Shown piece by piece: positions 13,686 to 24,285 of a DNA stretch of 64,000 nt (positions within the stretch are counted from its first letter, which is position 1; each line of letters starts with the position of its first letter). A model generated the notes under the pieces. That model was not told the origin of the DNA. It did no database searches and worked only from the letters and a program-made list of their open reading frames with translations. Source of the DNA: Meira nashicola. Taxonomy: Eukaryota; Basidiomycota; Exobasidiomycetes; Exobasidiales; Brachybasidiaceae. Where the stretch lies: positions 2,067,178-2,131,177 of the forward strand of contig BCJU01000001.1 in the NCBI GenBank assembly GCA_001600355.1, read 5' to 3'. The position numbers were made by a program, and so were the translations under genes.

Positions 13686-14339
13686 ATGTTAAGCTCATCA
13701 AAAGTTTTCTTAATTGTTGCATTCTTATTTGCCATTATTCAAATAGCTTTAAGTCAGGGAAGCAAGGACCCTCCAAACACCAATTGGCAACCACCTATGG
13801 ATGATGGAGATTTTGCAAAAGGCACAATTCGAATTCCAGGTGCAAATCCACATTGCGGTACAAACAATACCGATACTCATCATCAATGTTTCAAATCTGA
13901 TTCGACAATTAGCGTAACGAATAAAACTGAAAATATTAATATCATTAAATGTGATTATCAAAATCGTTGTTCGATGAAATTCAACTTTAAAACAAAAGGA
14001 AATTTTGCTCATTTTAGAGTGAATTGTTTAAATCTTGTCGGTAAACCTACGGGTTCTTACGTTGATGTGGATTTGTTTGGTAAAAAAGTCGTACTTCCAT
14101 ATGGAATCGTTTATGGAAGTTATAAAATTCATGGTGAAAATATTACCGCGAATTGGGAACAAGAGAACCAAACGAATGTGAAACGGTTCACAGATGTGAG
14201 TGTATAATTTTACATAAAAATGGAACTTGAATGACTAATTTTACTCCCCTTTATTCTCATTCTTCAGCCTGATGATCCTATATTTACCCACAAGCCAGCT
14301 ACAAAGCTCTTGGTTGGCTGTGAAAAGTATATTATTTAA
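13686..14339 (+). CDS. Small secreted cysteine-rich protein, set A, divergent member
   Basis: Exons 13686-14195 and 14268-14339; the intron is GTGAGT...TTCAG, phase 0. The product has 193 aa. The start MLSSSKVFLIV begins a clear signal peptide; an earlier in-frame Met at 13626 would place a polar stretch in front of it. Six Cys: PHC, HQCFKS, IKC, NRC followed by SMKFNF, VNCLNLVG, and LVGC in exon 2. Several NxT/NxS sites suggest N-glycosylation. The last exon is the most divergent of the set (KLLVGC instead of ETLYIKC). The function is unknown. Confidence 0.77.
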
Positions 14340-14742
14340 CGATCCAAAGTATGATGTGAATGTCATGTTTGCTTCTCATAATTAAGAGTAATGTTCATTT
14401 ATCATCAAAATCCTTTATTTATTTATATCTCTTTATCAATTTCGAAATGGTTGATCACCCCTTTTATGTTGCTCCTAAAGCAATACGCCCATCCAAGTAT
14501 GAAAATTACCCCTCATTTCGCTTTGGGAGTCTTACTCTAATCGTGTCAACTTCAGTGAGAAAGTAATTTATCCTTTATATCACTAAGTAAAAGCTCGAAT
14601 CCCTAACCCAACTACCCAGCTAAAGGAGAAATTGGGAAGAGGAAAGTTTGGCTATTTGATAACTATAAATTGTCCCTTCTTTCGCTTTTTATCTCTTCCA
14701 TACAACAATCACCAATCCTAAACTTATTATTATTTAAGAATT
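14340..14742. other. Promoter region sharing a block with the next gene's promoter
   Basis: A block of about 35 bp at 14472-14506 (GCTCCTAAAGCA then CCAAGTATGAAAAT) recurs at 15551-15586 before the following gene. TATAAATT lies near 14663. Confidence 0.55.
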
Positions 14743-15325
14743 ATGTTCAAGTACACTTCTCTTTTAGTGCTTGTATCTGTTCAAATGATACATGCATTCT
14801 CAACTGGTCAAGTCGATGGTGGTGATCATGGATATAGAAAAGTAGCAAAAACTGAAATTTCTCATTGTGGTAAAAATACTACACAACAATGTTTTCATTT
14901 TGAAACTCCAATAAAGAATGTTAATATTACGAATGATGGTAAATTAGACATTGCATGTACACAATCTGGTCTTTGTGCTTTTGGGTTTGATTTTGAAAAA
15001 CAAAATGCAAATGTTACTATCAATTGTTTAAACCTTCAAGGTAAAGAACAAAATTCTACCGTTCAAGCGGAATTTGGTAAAACGGATACTCCAAATGGTG
15101 TCAAATATGCAAATTATGTTGTTCGTGGTGATGATATTTCAGCGAAATGGAAAAGTGAGAAATATTATACGCTTTTCAGTGCAGTGAGTGTTTTGTGTGT
15201 CGTCTTAATTAAATAGTATTAATTGTTAACTTTTTCTTCTTCTTTATATACAGTTGCCATTACCTCATTACTCTTCAAGAAAAGCAGAAACTCTTTACAT
15301 CAAATGCTCAGACGATGAGAGTTGA
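14743..15325 (+). CDS. Small secreted cysteine-rich protein, set A
   Basis: Exons 14743-15183 and 15254-15325; the intron is GTGAGT...TACAG, phase 0. The product has 170 aa. A signal peptide (to about residue 18) is followed by DGGDHGYRKVA, SHC, QQCFHFET, IACTQSGLCAF, INCLNLQGK, a DDISAKWKSE strand and the exon 2 end ETLYIKCSDDES. It is the closest relative of the next gene (shared GDHGYRKVA and NVNITNDG), and their promoters also share a block, so the pair looks like a recent tandem duplicate. The function is unknown. Confidence 0.82.
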
Positions 15326-15754
15326 TATAAAGTCATATTGTCAATGTTTATTGATATCGATTGAAATTTGGATTGCATCTATTTTACACCGATGATCTCG
15401 TAATTACCCTTTATAAAATATATGCATGACCTAACTCCTTATTCCGATTTGCTCCTCATCTTCAACAGTATGGCCGTGTAAGACAGATATATTAATATTC
15501 CTTTCTTCATCGCTCTTATTCTTGCTGTATGGATAACCTCCTTTTAAGAGGCTCCTAAAGCATGGCGCCCCTTCCAAGTATGAAAATGAGTATGAAATTC
15601 CTCTTTCGATCCCGTTTATTCAGCCAAAAGGGGAATGGGTAGCCGCCCGTTTGTTCGGCTCCTTAAGCAATATGAAAATTATAAGTTGTCCTGTTTTCGC
15701 GTTTTATTTCCTCCCTTTAACTATCATCACTCTCAAACTTGTTACTCAACAATC
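15326..15754. other. Promoter region of the last set A gene
   Basis: It holds the second copy of the duplicated promoter block (15551-15586) and a TATAAG-like box near 15678. No gene is seen. Confidence 0.5.
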
Positions 15755-16337
15755 ATGTTCAAGCTCACTTGTTTTGCTCTTTTAGTACTTGTATTCACTC
15801 AAATAGTACACACATTCTCAACTAGTCAAGTAGATATTGGTGATCATGGTTATAGAAAAGTAGCAGAAGGTTCAATTTCTCATTGTGGTACAAATACTGC
15901 TCAACAATGCTTAATTTTCGAAACTCGATTGACTGGCGTAAATATAACAAATGATGGTAATCTAGACATCGCTTGTACACCATCGGGAAAGTGCGTCTTT
16001 CCATTTGATTTTGAAACACAAAGTGCTAATGTTACTGTGAATTGTTTAGACCTTCAAGGTAAACAACATAATTCTACCGTTAATGCACATTTTGGTAAAA
16101 TTGATGTTACTCCTAACGGTGTTGAATATGCAAGCTTTACAGTTTATGGAGATGATGTTTCAGCAAAGTGGGAAAGTGATCAATATTATACGCCTTGGCT
16201 TGCTGTGAGTGTTTATGTTTGTTTTTATATAGTACTGATTGTTAACCATCTTTCTCCTTATACATACATAGTTGAACTTTTTTCATTATTCTTCAAAGAA
16301 AGCAGAAACTCTTTATGCTAAATGTTCAGCCGATTAA
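15755..16337 (+). CDS. Small secreted cysteine-rich protein, set A
   Basis: Exons 15755-16204 and 16272-16337; the intron is GTGAGT...CATAG, phase 0. The product has 171 aa. I start at MFKLTCFALLV, which begins the signal peptide and lines up with the neighbour; the frame is open farther upstream without support. Six mature Cys follow the set pattern (SHC, QQC, IAC, GKC followed by VFPFDFE, VNCLDLQGK, ETLYAKC). It pairs with the gene at 14743. Confidence 0.82.
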
Positions 16338-16451
16338 GATTGAGTCATGTTATTAAAAATAATATTTTCGAGAAATTATAAAAAAAAGAGTGTGAGTGTG
16401 TAAGTAGTCAAAAGAAAAGAAAAGTTAACGAAAAAAAAAGAATATTTGCTT

Positions 16452-17120
16452 TCAAGGGCAATAAACTTCAACGATAGCAGACAAGCTTTGATAGACACCT
16501 TCAGTTTCCCAATCACCTGCTGGCTCATTATCTTTTACGAAACGTCCTGAAGCGCCATTTTCAGCTAAGAAACTGTTTGTTGTTCCTTTGAAAATGATAT
16601 CGATAAAAGCGTTTGAAGGAGATTGACAAGTGACTCGAACCTTGTTTGATCCATAAGTGATGCATTGTAAAAATTTGTTTGAAGAAGAGTATGAATAATC
16701 GCCACCTGATTCGAAATCGAGATCGCAATCAACACTTGTATCAATTAATGCTTCGATCGAAATTGATTGTTCTTCAACACCATCAGTGTTTCTTCTAATG
16801 CATTTTGCACCATCTTTATTACAATCAATTTGATCATAATCAACGTAATTAATGGTGGATGATGTTAATGTTTCAATTTCTGCTTGAATGTTCAGTAAAG
16901 AATCACTACCACCAAGTAATGATGAATCATAATCATCACCACCACCAAGTAAGGATGAACCATAGTTTCTCTTTCCCTTTTTCAATCTTGATACACCTGA
17001 TCTTCCTGCTGAACCTCCTTTTTTAGGATCGAGCATTTCATTATATTGTTGACCCTTTCTTGCTTCAATAGAGATGAAAGAAAATGCAACAAATAAAAAG
17101 ATGAAGTTGAAGAATTGCAT
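16452..17120 (-). CDS. Small secreted cysteine-rich protein, set B, with Gly/Ser repeat
   Basis: An intronless gene of 222 aa. The signal peptide covers residues 1-20 (ending IEARKG). A basic, Gly/Ser-rich pro-region follows, with two copies of SSLLGG and a KKGKR site that could be processed. The core carries six Cys (IDC, AKC, VDC, LQC, VTC, VYC) and ends SFLAENGASGRF ... SAIVEVYCP. This C-terminal block is shared with the decayed copy at 17.9 kb and with the genes at 18.8 and 62.9 kb. A TATAAA on the minus strand lies about 80 bp upstream. The function is unknown. Confidence 0.8.
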   Translation of the reverse strand: MQFFNFIFLFVAFSFISIEARKGQQYNEMLDPKKGGSAGRSGVSRLKKGKRNYGSSLLGGGDDYDSSLLGGSDSLLNIQAEIETLTSSTINYVDYDQIDCNKDGAKCIRRNTDGVEEQSISIEALIDTSVDCDLDFESGGDYSYSSSNKFLQCITYGSNKVRVTCQSPSNAFIDIIFKGTTNSFLAENGASGRFVKDNEPAGDWETEGVYQSLSAIVEVYCP

Positions 17121-17904
17121 GATGAAATATTATAAATGTTGTGAGTGTAAAGTTGAGTAAGGTTTGTTTTTTAAAGAGGGGGGATTGTAAAAGGTTTATA
17201 AATTATCACTCTTTTATATACATTTATCTGTTTAATACGAATGTGCACTTTTTTCGGGCCTCTTTCATTCGTCTTTATGATCGACGTTAACCACTTCCCA
17301 ACTCCCAAGTGCCGGAGTTTTTTTTTCTTTATCTTTTTTCTTCTTCTTTTAGCCAACTTATAGCGGACGGACAGATAGGATCCGATTCTTTCTTTTGTTC
17401 TGCTTAAATCGGCGCCGCTTACGATGAGGTACCTAAGGGGTGCAGATTATTGCATTTGACTGATTTTGTACATTATAGTCTAATCAACGGCGAAATAATC
17501 AATACAACTCAAATAATAAAGTCGTAATTTATCTTGTCTGAGATCAATTCACACAGATTTATCGCCAGTTTTGCCCGTTTTTTTGGTGTGGGTCTTACGG
17601 ATCAGCCCATTTTTCTGACAGCCGAATCGTAATAATTTTGTTAATGTCGGCGCCATTTTTACTTTATAATCTTTATAGAATGTTCATTAAGCCAATCATG
17701 CATAAGTGTGAGGCTAAATTCATCATTTTTCAATCGCAAGGGTTTCTCTTAATGCAAATTTTATCTTTAATGGTGGGTGAAGTTTTAGGAAAGTGATAAA
17801 GAGTTGATGTGCAATTATCTTGTTAATAATATATATATATATATATACATAAAGAGCAAAAGAATGTGTATAAAATCAAAGAAAGAGAGAGTCAAGATAT
17901 TCTT
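17121..17904. other. Upstream region of set B gene, partly duplicated
   Basis: A stretch with GGATCCGATTCTTTCTT and AAATCGGC at about 17388-17412 recurs at about 18409-18446 upstream of the decayed copy. This shows that the duplication included the promoter. A TA dinucleotide run lies near 17828-17846. No gene is called. Confidence 0.55.
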
Positions 17905-18229
17905 TCAAGGGCAATAAACTTCGACAATAGCAGAAGTGCTTTGATAACAACCTTCAGTTTTCCATTCACCCGTTGGAATACCACCGAATAAGAAACGTGT
18001 TGAAGCTCCATTTTCAGCTTTAAAGCTATTTGAAGAAACTCCTTGAAAATTAATTTCTTCTCTTACCCTTTGATCGGGTTTCGAATTCATTTCTCCATTT
18101 TACTGTTTTTTTACGTGTTCTATGAGCAGTATCGAGCATTTGACTATACACTGGATTATATCGCCTTCTTGCTTCAATTGAGACGAATAAGATCGTAAAG
18201 GTAAAAACGATAATGTTGAGGAGTTGCAT
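17905..18229 (-). pseudogene. Deleted and frameshifted copy of the set B secreted gene
   Basis: The 5' end (from the Met at 18229) encodes a good signal peptide, MQLLNIIVF ... SIEARRR, that parallels the gene at 16452-17120. It continues to a stop near 18053. The 3' end, in a different frame, encodes the family C-terminus SNSFKAENGASTRF ... SAIVEVYCP. About 100 residues of the cysteine-rich centre are missing. The piece between is too short for an intron of normal size, so I read a deletion plus frameshift. Confidence 0.75.
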
Positions 18230-18799
18230 GGTGAAATAAAAGAGATGTTGAGTGAGTGGAGTGTAAAGATAAGGGTAAGGAAGAAGAACAAGATATTCAA
18301 GTTCACCATCCTTTTATAATAAACTTCTTTTTTGCTTTGCTCGGGCCTCTTTTTTTATTTTCTCAGCAACAAGACTTTCGTTAATTTGATTCATGAAACG
18401 GAAGTATAGGATCCGATTCTTTCTTTCTTTCTTTTTGGTCAAATCGGCTCCTAAAAGGGGGGCGGTGCCTAGCTCTTGGCGCCGTATTGTTGTAGTTGAC
18501 TGACATTTTACCCTTTCTTTAAGATACACTAACCCCAATCAATAAAGGAAGAAAGGTAGGTCAGGTGATACATTATTTCATCTAAAAAATGAGATTTATA
18601 GCAAAGTTTACCGTTTATACATACGTTGTACCTTACTTAAATTGCAGGTGAATTAGCCCCTTGTTTATTGTGCCGGCCGATCAACTTTGTTATGCGTAAA
18701 AGAACGGCACCTTTTTATTTTCACAATCTCTATAAAACATGACTACAAAATGAAATTAAGTTCATTATCAAGATGAAACAGTACGAAACCATACACAAT
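18230..18799. other. Region between set B copies
   Basis: It contains the second copy of the duplicated upstream block (near 18409-18446). No gene is seen. Confidence 0.45.
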
Positions 18800-19369
18800 T
18801 CAACCTTCTGACATTTGAATTGGACAAAAGATTTGAACAGTAGCGAATAAATCACGAGAAAGATCATGTTCTTTAAATGGATTGGCAGCAACTGTATTAT
18901 TTAATTGTTGATCAAATCTTCCTTTTGCTCCATTTTTTGTGGAAAAGTATGTATGATCAGATTTGAAATGTAAGATCGCCCATCCTTTTCCGTAATTTGG
19001 ATCGTTTGGTGGATCTCTACATGTGATCAAATAAGTTATTGGTCCTGTAGCGAAACAACGACCGGAATATGCTGTTCTTTCTAAATCTCCCGATCCAGTT
19101 TGATATTTTTCATTACAAGTCACATTTCCATTTCCAACAACATTAATTTCATACTTTTCATATTCCATCGTTGGATCGTAAACGCCCATACATCTTGCAT
19201 CAGGTTGAAAACATGGAAATGTCATATTTGCATACGTTATACCTTGTCGATTCACTTGCATATTCCAATATTTGTATGATCTTTGAAAATCTTTAGGTGC
19301 TTTATTGTTTGCCAAAACTGTCATTGTGGTGGCAAATGATACAATCAAACCATAAATGATGTTCTTCAT
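18800..19369 (-). CDS. Small secreted cysteine-rich protein, set B
   Basis: An intronless gene of 189 aa. A signal peptide of about 20 residues is followed by YKYWNMQVNRQGI, six Cys (FPCFQ, ARC, VTC, SGRC, ITC, IFC), a THTYF-like strand ahead of TKNGAKGRF, and a final ATVQIFCP. It shares far more with the gene at 62891-63442 (YKYxNMQVN, TFPCFQ, YSGRCF) than with its neighbour at 16.5 kb, so at least two subgroups exist. The function is unknown; secretion is well supported. Confidence 0.82.
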   Translation of the reverse strand: MKNIIYGLIVSFATTMTVLANNKAPKDFQRSYKYWNMQVNRQGITYANMTFPCFQPDARCMGVYDPTMEYEKYEINVVGNGNVTCNEKYQTGSGDLERTAYSGRCFATGPITYLITCRDPPNDPNYGKGWAILHFKSDHTYFSTKNGAKGRFDQQLNNTVAANPFKEHDLSRDLFATVQIFCPIQMSEG

Positions 19370-19727
19370 GACGATGATGGATATTCAAAGATGAGGTGAA
19401 GAGGTGAAAGTAAGGAACGAAAGGAGATTTTTAACTTCATCCAATCATCTCTCTCTAGACAAAGACTGTGTATGAAAAGAGGAGCTCCGATACACAGCAA
19501 TCACGGCGCCGCCGCAATTCACTCCTTAGAAAAATGACGAAGAGTCGCGTGCATTAAAATTGTTCATGTACAATTTCACTCATCTGAACAGAAATTGATT
19601 AGGGAGGGGAGGAGGGATTTTCCGTTGAGAATTTGTTTATGAAGCAAAACATCTCCTCCTTTGTTCTGTTTAGAATGTCATTCTTCATCAGACGATAGCG
19701 CGGCGCAATTAACCCTGATCATCCTGC
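19370..19727. other. Intergenic region
   Basis: Promoter side of the 18.8 kb gene and 3' flank of the gelsolin-like gene. Nothing else is seen. Confidence 0.4.
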
Positions 19728-20939
19728 TCATGCTGTAAGGGCTGATCTGAAAGCGGAATTTTCACTACCTTCGTTCACTTTAGCGACTGGTGATAAATGA
19801 GGTTGACTATCGGATGGATCAAATGAATGAATGTATGCGTGAACGACTTTAAGCCAAGAAGACTTTTCTCTTGTGCTCGCTCCGCTTCCTTGCCAAACCC
19901 AAATGTGAATACCGCTATCAAGCAAAAATACATCTTGACTGTCCAAATCTGATTGTGAAATTTGCTCTTTCGATCCTTCTTTGATAAGATCGAATCGTAG
20001 TTGTCCAGAAGCATCACTGAGTTTAAAGAGTCGTTTAGGTCGCTTTGATGTAGGGGTACTTTTATTGGAGTCAGCTCCATGGGATGGGATGGGATCGGTA
20101 GATTTACCACCGAGTGGTTCCAAAAATGCAAACGATCTTGAATCTCCTTGAGCTAAAACTTCAGTCGTGGCTTGTCTGGATAATGTTAAATCATGAGCAA
20201 CTTGTGCAGCTTTTGCTTTTTCGATTGGAGATGCTTTTTTGCCTTGCCATATCATAACCTTTGTACCTCGATCCAACAAGAAACAGTCATCTTCCACAAG
20301 GCTTGCAAAGGTTGGTTGAACCTGTTTGACCAAAGTACTGGTCTTGGCAGATGGTGTAGTAGATCCTTGAGCAGGAATTGCTTTTGTGATTTGGTATAAG
20401 ATGAGAGTCTCTTCTGGCTTTTCTTCTTCCACATGTTGGAATCCGGTAGCAACTCCACCCTGCAAGATGGTAATCCTTGGAAACAAGCTCAAGAATTCAG
20501 AGGAAGGATTATCTTGTAGTTCTCTATGTTGAATCGCTTTTCCACTTAAATATTCATCCAATTCTACTGTCTTGTATGCAGCCGTTCCTGCTTCATCTTG
20601 TGAAGTTTCTTTTCCAAGCCAAAAGAATATATCATGTTCAAGATGTTGTTCATTTTGATTTTGTCCAACTTTACGTGAATATAAAACGATATAACTATCT
20701 CCTTCATGAAATTTTCCATATTTCTCTTTTGGCCATTGAACTACTTGAAATTGTTCAATTCTCCAAATAAATAATCCTGCTTCTTTTCCCACTTTTTTCC
20801 ATGCTGGTTCCGTTTGTGCAGAATTATATTTTACTTGATGATCTAATTTTGATCCTATTAATTCAACGTTACTATCTTTAACATCATACTTTTTCAAATG
20901 TGTTAAACCTTCATGTGGTACGGAAGTGGTGTCTGTCAT
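19728..20939 (-). CDS. Gelsolin-repeat actin-binding protein (severin/fragmin type)
   Basis: An intronless gene of 403 aa. Three gelsolin-like repeats are visible. Repeat 1 (about 50-150) has GLFIWRIEQFQVV, GDSYIVLYSR and DIFFWLGKETSQDE. Repeat 2 (about 215-275) has DDCFLLDRGTKVMIWQGKKAS. Repeat 3 (about 305-375) has LFKLSD, DVFLLDSGIHIWVWQGSGAS. Three-repeat proteins of this family sever or cap actin filaments in a calcium-dependent way. The acidic repeat residues that bind calcium appear kept (DEAGTAAYKTVELDE). It is divergent from the dehydrogenase gene with about 240 bp between them. Confidence 0.9.
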   Translation of the reverse strand: MTDTTSVPHEGLTHLKKYDVKDSNVELIGSKLDHQVKYNSAQTEPAWKKVGKEAGLFIWRIEQFQVVQWPKEKYGKFHEGDSYIVLYSRKVGQNQNEQHLEHDIFFWLGKETSQDEAGTAAYKTVELDEYLSGKAIQHRELQDNPSSEFLSLFPRITILQGGVATGFQHVEEEKPEETLILYQITKAIPAQGSTTPSAKTSTLVKQVQPTFASLVEDDCFLLDRGTKVMIWQGKKASPIEKAKAAQVAHDLTLSRQATTEVLAQGDSRSFAFLEPLGGKSTDPIPSHGADSNKSTPTSKRPKRLFKLSDASGQLRFDLIKEGSKEQISQSDLDSQDVFLLDSGIHIWVWQGSGASTREKSSWLKVVHAYIHSFDPSDSQPHLSPVAKVNEGSENSAFRSALTA

Positions 20940-21177
20940 CTTCTGTTGAGGTGATGGTCAAATTGGAAGGCAACTGTTTTAATTTTACACTGATAAAGTG
21001 CCTTTTATGAGTCCGTGCGAGATGCAGATTTTAAGGTTAACCTACAATCCCGACCGAAGCTTACTAGTGCACGCTCAGCAATGATGGGCTCAGTACTCAG
21101 CTTTTATCCCATAAAATATATAAAGAAGGCATAGAAGTGATCCTGTCTCTGTATTCAATCTTCTTTCAAAACTGACA

Positions 21178-22039
21178 ATGCTCAAGATACTAATCACTGG
21201 TTCAAATCAAGGCATCGGGTATGCTACCGTTCAGCAAATTATTACCGAATCATCTGAAAGAGTTCAAGTTTATGTAGGATCAAGATTGTTCACCAAAGCA
21301 GAAGAAGCAATTGAGAAGATCAAGGTTGGTATTTCCGATAAAACTTCCGCTCAAGTTGAATTAATTCCAATAGAAATCGATATAACAAAAAATGAAACGA
21401 TAGAGAAAGCAGTAAAACAAATACCTTCTTTGGACATTTTAGTCAATAATGCTGGTATATATGGTGAGTATTTTTGCACAATTTAAGACTTTTGAAATAG
21501 CTGCTAAACATAATTTTCTGTTTTGTTCAGTACCGGATGATTTTTCCAGTCTAAATAATCTTGTCGAAAATATGCAAAGTACATTAAATACTAATTTGAT
21601 CGGACCGATTGCAGTCACTACAGCATTTTTACCATCACTTGAAAAATCTCAAAATAGACCTGCAATTATCAACGTTAGTACAGGTTTATCAAGTTTTGCA
21701 AATATGACCAATTCTGCTTCAGCACAATATGGAAATACGGAAATGATGTATCCTGCTTCAAAAACTGCTTTAAATGCATATACAGTTTGGTTGGCTAAAC
21801 AACATCCTGATTGGAGGATAGGTGAGTGGTGTATTGAGTCGACTATATCATCTATCCTCTCAGAGCTGACATATTCTTTCCTAGTTGCGTTTGCACCTGG
21901 ACATACAGCAACTGCACTTAACGGCTTTATAGGTCGTCAAACGGTAGAAACGGCTGCAAAATATCTATACGATGTCATCATGGATCAAGAAGGTCCATCT
22001 GGTGTTCTTATTCAACGAGAAGAGGTGATCGGATGGTGA
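21178..22039 (+). CDS. Short-chain dehydrogenase/reductase
   Basis: Three exons (21178-21463, 21531-21821, 21885-22039) with introns of 67 and 63 nt; 243 aa. The classical SDR signature is present: TGSNQGIG cofactor loop near the N-terminus, LVNNAGIY, a catalytic Ser in NVSTGLSS, YPASKTALNAY (Tyr and Lys), then PGHTATALNGF. The third exon restores AFAPGHT, which an unspliced reading would lose. It resembles the carbonyl-reductase-like SDRs that use NADPH. The substrate cannot be read from the sequence. Confidence 0.88.
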
Positions 22040-22436
22040 TTGTTGAATGTATGCATCTTGAATTAAAATAATAAAAAAGCTTATTCTCAATAAAACATTT
22101 TTTAGGGGTTCTATTCTTGGAAACTTGCCTAAACTGTCAAAATGCATTAAAAGGAATGCATGTATAAAGCAATGCCGGCGAATTTTATTTTAGAAAAAAG
22201 GGAAGGAAGCACTGCCTCAGGTACAGCTTTTTTACGCGTTTTAAACATTCTTTCGGCACCAGGCCACGGCAAGAATATGTGTGTTTCCAGTAGACATCAC
22301 ATTAACCAACACTTTTTTTAGACTTTGCCTTTCTCTCCTACACAAAGGGGATCCAAGTTAAAATTCATAAAAAGGCTATTTGAATCTTCAATCTTTGTTC
22401 TCTTCCATCACTTTTGGCCATACAAAATTCAATAGA
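22040..22436. other. Intergenic region
   Basis: Upstream region of the M50B-like gene. Nothing else is recognised. Confidence 0.4.
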
Positions 22437-23408
22437 ATGGCACCTACACCAAATTTATGGCCAAGATGGTCAGAATTACAAGCAAGAGCGACAGAACACC
22501 TACTTAGCAAACGCGAAAGTAGAATCGTGCCAACAGCTGATCAAAGAACATTGGTGATCGTAGCATGCGTATATATTGTGGTAATCGCTTTATTATGGAA
22601 TATACCTTATCTTAAATTGTTATTATATCCATTCAAGCTTTTGACAGTCGGTTTTCATGAATTCAGTCATGCATTTATGGGCTTATTAACATGTGCAAAA
22701 ATCGAATCAATTCACTTGGATCCAAATGAAGGTGGAGCAACGAGAATGAGAGGAGGAATACCCGCTTTAACTTTACCTGCTGGTTATTTAGGTAGTAGTT
22801 TTATTGGAGCGGCAATGATAGCAACCGCTTTTGATATACGTGCAGCTAAAGTTATGACTTTGATCATAGGGGTTTTCTTTTTGTTCACCCTTTGGTGGGC
22901 AAGAAGGGATTGGTTAACTTGGGTCTTGCTCTTGTGTATGGCTGGTATCATTGTTGCATTCTGGTTCATTGCTCATGGAGTCGCTTTGCAGTATCTTGTT
23001 CTATTTTTAGTGAGTATGACGCGCGCGCCATGTCTGACGACATAGAAACAAACTTGCTGACCTCTTTGATACTTTCTTATCACAGGGAGTTATGTCGTCA
23101 ACATATTCGTTGTGGGATATTTGTGATGATTTGATCTTGTGAGTTATGAAAGATGATGTCAAGCAAATGTATTATATATCTGACAATCTTCCCTCTTCTA
23201 TACAAACAGCCGCAAAGTAAATGAATCGGATGCAAGCGCATTTGCCAAAGTTGTCGGTGGCGATAGTCGTTGCTGGGGAGTCTTTTGGTTCATCATTTCT
23301 CTCGCTTTCTTTGCCGCTGGTATCATTATCGGAATTGTCGCTTTCAAAGATTCTGAAGCTGAGCAAAGAGCATCTAGTTTCCTCGACACAAGAGCATTTA
23401 AGCAATAG
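22437..23408 (+). CDS. M50B-like membrane metalloprotease family protein
   Basis: Three exons (22437-23009, 23086-23138, 23210-23408); 274 aa. Several membrane segments are visible. The first (LVIVACVYIVVIALLW) is followed by HEFSHAF, an HExxH zinc motif, and LDPNEGGATRMRGG. The spliced middle and end read GVMSSTYSLWDICDDLIFRKVNESDASAFA ... SRCWGVFW, then a last membrane span. That is the conserved layout of the fungal and plant peptidase M50B-like family. Site-2-type proteases cut within membranes. Proteolytic activity of this subgroup is not established, so the function is family-level only. The exon of 53 nt is needed to keep the conserved WDI-DD-IF segment. Confidence 0.85.
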
Positions 23409-24285
23409 ACTTACTAAGCAAACGTACTCCTCACTATCCAATCTTTCATCGCTTTCTGTATTTATGAACCTTTTCTCTAATAATGTATGTGAACGGACAG
23501 TTGTGCTTACATCATTATTAGCATTATTGATGATCTTTTTGTTAGCGTTAATTGAGGAATGTTCTTATTCTTTCGCCAAGACCACACGATAAATTATGCA
23601 CCCCATATACTGTATGCATGCAATTTTTGACTTCTTACACCTGTAGAGGAACAATTGTACGTACTTCTCAAATTGGCAATGATTTTCACGATGTGTACGC
23701 ATAAAAGCATCGTGCCTGGTCTACTGAGCAAACAAGATGCAAGGGATTCTTCAACATAGAACAACACTTTTCATTCCATCAGATTTTACGTGGTTCTTCA
23801 CGCGTTCTACCTGCAAATCAACACAGAGATGACACTTTTCTCAGCCCAAATTGATAATGTACATAGACTATATAGGTTGAAATTTGTGGCTGTTAATCTG
23901 TATCCCAAAAAAAAAATAAAAGTAGCCGCCCTGTCAGTTGGAAATTTACGCGTCAAAAGCAAGCTTATTGCATGGGAGAATTGAGATTCGGGATTCTACT
24001 TTACGACGATCGTCATTCAATTTGGAGACAGACAAGACATCTTTATAAATTGCGTGGTCATCTCTATCTCAAATCAAATCAATATTCAAACGTCATTCGA
24101 GATGGCTGCTTTGCACGATCGATGAGATCTCAAACGTAAAAAGGTCCAAATCGCCTACATCTCATCCTTTAGCTCTTGGGCAAATTGTCCGTCTGACAAA
24201 GATAGGAGGCGTCATTGGTAAGTTTTGTTGGGCGTATCTATTTTGGAACAGGTAAAGTGTACATCTTCTATCTGTTTCCGACATC
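23409..24285. other. Intergenic region
   Basis: About 0.9 kb with no supported gene. The short frame near 23790 lacks any family feature. Confidence 0.4.

Noticed and set aside
18053..18085. Intron joining the two halves of the 17.9-18.2 kb copy
   Set aside because: The interval is too short, and the central cysteine-rich region is simply absent.
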